The notes under the pieces: generated by a model
The model's input: the letters and a program-made list of their open reading frames with translations, nothing else
What the model was told of the DNA's origin: nothing
The model's database searches: none
Program-made: the position numbers and the translations under genes
Shown here: positions 5,938 to 6,963 of the stretch, in pieces
How positions within the stretch are numbered: the stretch's first letter is position 1
Layout: each line of letters opens with the position of its first letter
Source of the DNA: Planctomycetaceae bacterium
Lineage (GTDB): Bacteria; Planctomycetota; Phycisphaerae; Phycisphaerales; SM1A02
Assembly (NCBI GenBank): GCA_002685335.1
Contig: NYWY01000068.1
Location: 1 to 6,963 of the forward strand
DNA: 6,963 nucleotides
Reading direction: 5' to 3'

Positions 5938-6963
5938 ATGTCGATCCACTCACGATTACCGAGACTCATCCTCTGGTTCTTTCGCCGGATGCTCTCGGTG
6001 GCCGGAATCAAGATCTTCGCCGCCACCGTTCTCGGTGGGATCGGGACGGCCACGACGCTCGGCTCGATCTGGATGATCGTCGCGTTGGTCGTGGATCTCC
6101 AGCGTCACGGAGGTTCCGGAGAAGGAATCGATATCTCCCTCCGGGGCCAGACCCTCGTCGAGGGCATTGATTTCTCGACCGCGATCATTGCCATCGGCGT
6201 TGTCGCGCTCCTGGCGTCCATCCTCCAGTACATCGGAGAACTACTCGGGCTCTCCGCGGCGGCGACGACCGTACGACGCATCCGCGCCAAGGCCGCTCGG
6301 GCGTGCAGCGGCAGTGCCAGCGACCCCGTACTGGGGGAGTCGCAAGCGAAGTCGGTCGTCTCCTTCATACAGATCATGTCCCGGGAGTGCGGGATGGCGG
6401 CGGTCCAACTCGTCCGCGTTCCGCTCGCGGTCTTCACCGCGATCGCCTGCATCGCGCTCCTGAGCTATCTTTCACCCGCCGGCCTCGCAGTCATCGGCAT
6501 CGCGGCCCCCTTCTACCTCCTCGCGATCGGTCTTCTCAACCGCCGTTCCCATCGAGATCATCTTGAGCACGCGCTCACGGCGGACGCCGTTCGCAGCGAA
6601 CTTCAGACCGCGATGGGCGACGCCGATCACCGTCATACGATGATCGACGTCGTACTTGATCAGGATTCGCTCACCCGCCTCGCGAAGAGCGACCGGATTC
6701 TGTTCGGTCGGATCGACCTCGTCCGCAAGGTGACGCTCGTGAATGCGATCACGACCACCATCGCCATCATGGCGATGGTGGTTTCCATGCAGGCGGACCT
6801 CCTTGGTCTCGACGGCGACTGGGGACGACTTCTGGTGGTGCTTTTCCTGCTCAGATATCTGGCGGCAGCCATCCGCCAGGCCTCGATCGCCTTCAATGTC
6901 ACGAGCCGGTTCACGGAGTCGATCGACGCCGCACGCCGCCTTGAGGGCCCCCCGCCGATACCC
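5938..6963 (+). CDS. ABC transporter membrane domain protein (exporter type), C-terminus beyond window
   Basis: ATG 5938 has GGGAG six nt upstream, and the frame is open for 342 codons to the window end. Six hydrophobic segments can be placed at about residues 24-52, 82-105, 158-178, 182-200, 268-285 and 296-315. Charged cytoplasmic stretches lie between them, including TVRRIRAKAARACSG (112-126) after helix 2. This is the six-helix layout of the type IV exporter (ABC type 1) membrane domain. Helix 6 is followed by SRFTESIDAARRLEG (323-337), the usual linker into the nucleotide-binding domain, where family members have a helix ending in a conserved (A/S)xxRI-type motif. The ATPase domain (Walker A, signature, Walker B) would lie past the window, so a fused half-transporter is likely but unseen. 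The substrate is unknown; a lipid, peptide or glycan intermediate are all possible. The context suggests a polysaccharide-related cargo only weakly, because the operon is separate. Confidence 0.75.
   Translation, partial: MSIHSRLPRLILWFFRRMLSVAGIKIFAATVLGGIGTATTLGSIWMIVALVVDLQRHGGSGEGIDISLRGQTLVEGIDFSTAIIAIGVVALLASILQYIGELLGLSAAATTVRRIRAKAARACSGSASDPVLGESQAKSVVSFIQIMSRECGMAAVQLVRVPLAVFTAIACIALLSYLSPAGLAVIGIAAPFYLLAIGLLNRRSHRDHLEHALTADAVRSELQTAMGDADHRHTMIDVVLDQDSLTRLAKSDRILFGRIDLVRKVTLVNAITTTIAIMAMVVSMQADLLGLDGDWGRLLVVLFLLRYLAAAIRQASIAFNVTSRFTESIDAARRLEGPPPIP
6754..6782. repeat. Perfect 14-bp inverted repeat with 1-nt centre
   Basis: ACCACCATCGCCAT (6754-6767), a single C (6768) and ATGGCGATGGTGGT (6769-6782) are exact reverse complements. 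It sits inside the ABC gene, in codons for the fifth membrane segment (around residues 273-282, TTIAIMAMVV). It could fold into a long hairpin in mRNA or act as an operator-like site, or it could be a by-product of ATC/ATG/GCG/GTG codon runs. Confidence 0.8.

Noticed and set aside
5493..6053. Minus-strand ORF of 186 codons across the divergent gap
   Set aside because: It overlaps the start of both flanking genes in another frame and has an R/S/P-rich composition; the 369-residue frame is far better supported.
5919..6170. Plus-strand ORF starting at ATG 5919 ahead of the ABC gene
   Set aside because: It overlaps the ABC gene out of frame and is Arg/Asp-rich without hydrophobic segments, and its start lies upstream of the GGGAG that serves ATG 5938.
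1..6963. CRISPR array, tRNA/rRNA genes, insertion sequence or phage genes
   Set aside because: No short direct-repeat array, no cloverleaf-like or rRNA sequence, and no transposase or integrase motifs were seen on either strand.

Overview
The window is GC-rich and densely coding. It reads as a piece of an extracellular polysaccharide modification locus from a Gram-negative bacterium. A lipobox signal peptide, an ABC-exporter-type membrane domain and high GC at third codon positions support this. A planctomycete-like or other uncultured aquatic lineage is possible, but nothing in the sequence fixes the taxon.

Layout. Bases 1-180 hold the 3' end of an unidentified plus-strand gene. Its TGA overlaps the ATG of the next gene (ATGA), a polysaccharide deacetylase of the NodB type (177-1724). 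Twelve bases later comes a lipoprotein related to the catalytic part of D-glucuronyl C5-epimerase (1737-3239). A tandem paralogue follows (3332-4783) that starts with TTG and has a transmembrane anchor in place of the lipobox. These plus-strand genes look like one operon. A minus-strand gene of unknown function (4762-5871) converges on it and overlaps the second epimerase-like gene by 22 bp. Across a 66-bp divergent gap an ABC-exporter membrane-domain gene (from 5938) runs off the window end.

How the parts may work together. An N/O-deacetylase followed by glucuronyl C5-epimerase relatives recalls the first two modification steps of heparan sulfate synthesis (N-deacetylation, then GlcA to IdoA epimerisation). 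The inference is that the operon remodels a uronate-containing exopolysaccharide after export. Sulfotransferases and polymerising glycosyltransferases are not visible here.

Most interesting points: (1) both epimerase paralogues keep two of the three tyrosines I recall as catalytic in animal GLCE, but have alanine at the third; (2) both carry an insertion of about 140 residues, probably beta-rich, between the two retained tyrosines; (3) the tandem copies carry two near-identical DNA tracts over the catalytic segments, which suggests gene conversion; (4) the duplicated unit includes the TAGGAT ribosome-binding site, which in the first copy overlaps the deacetylase stop codon; (5) the ABC gene contains a perfect 14-bp inverted repeat with a 1-nt centre.
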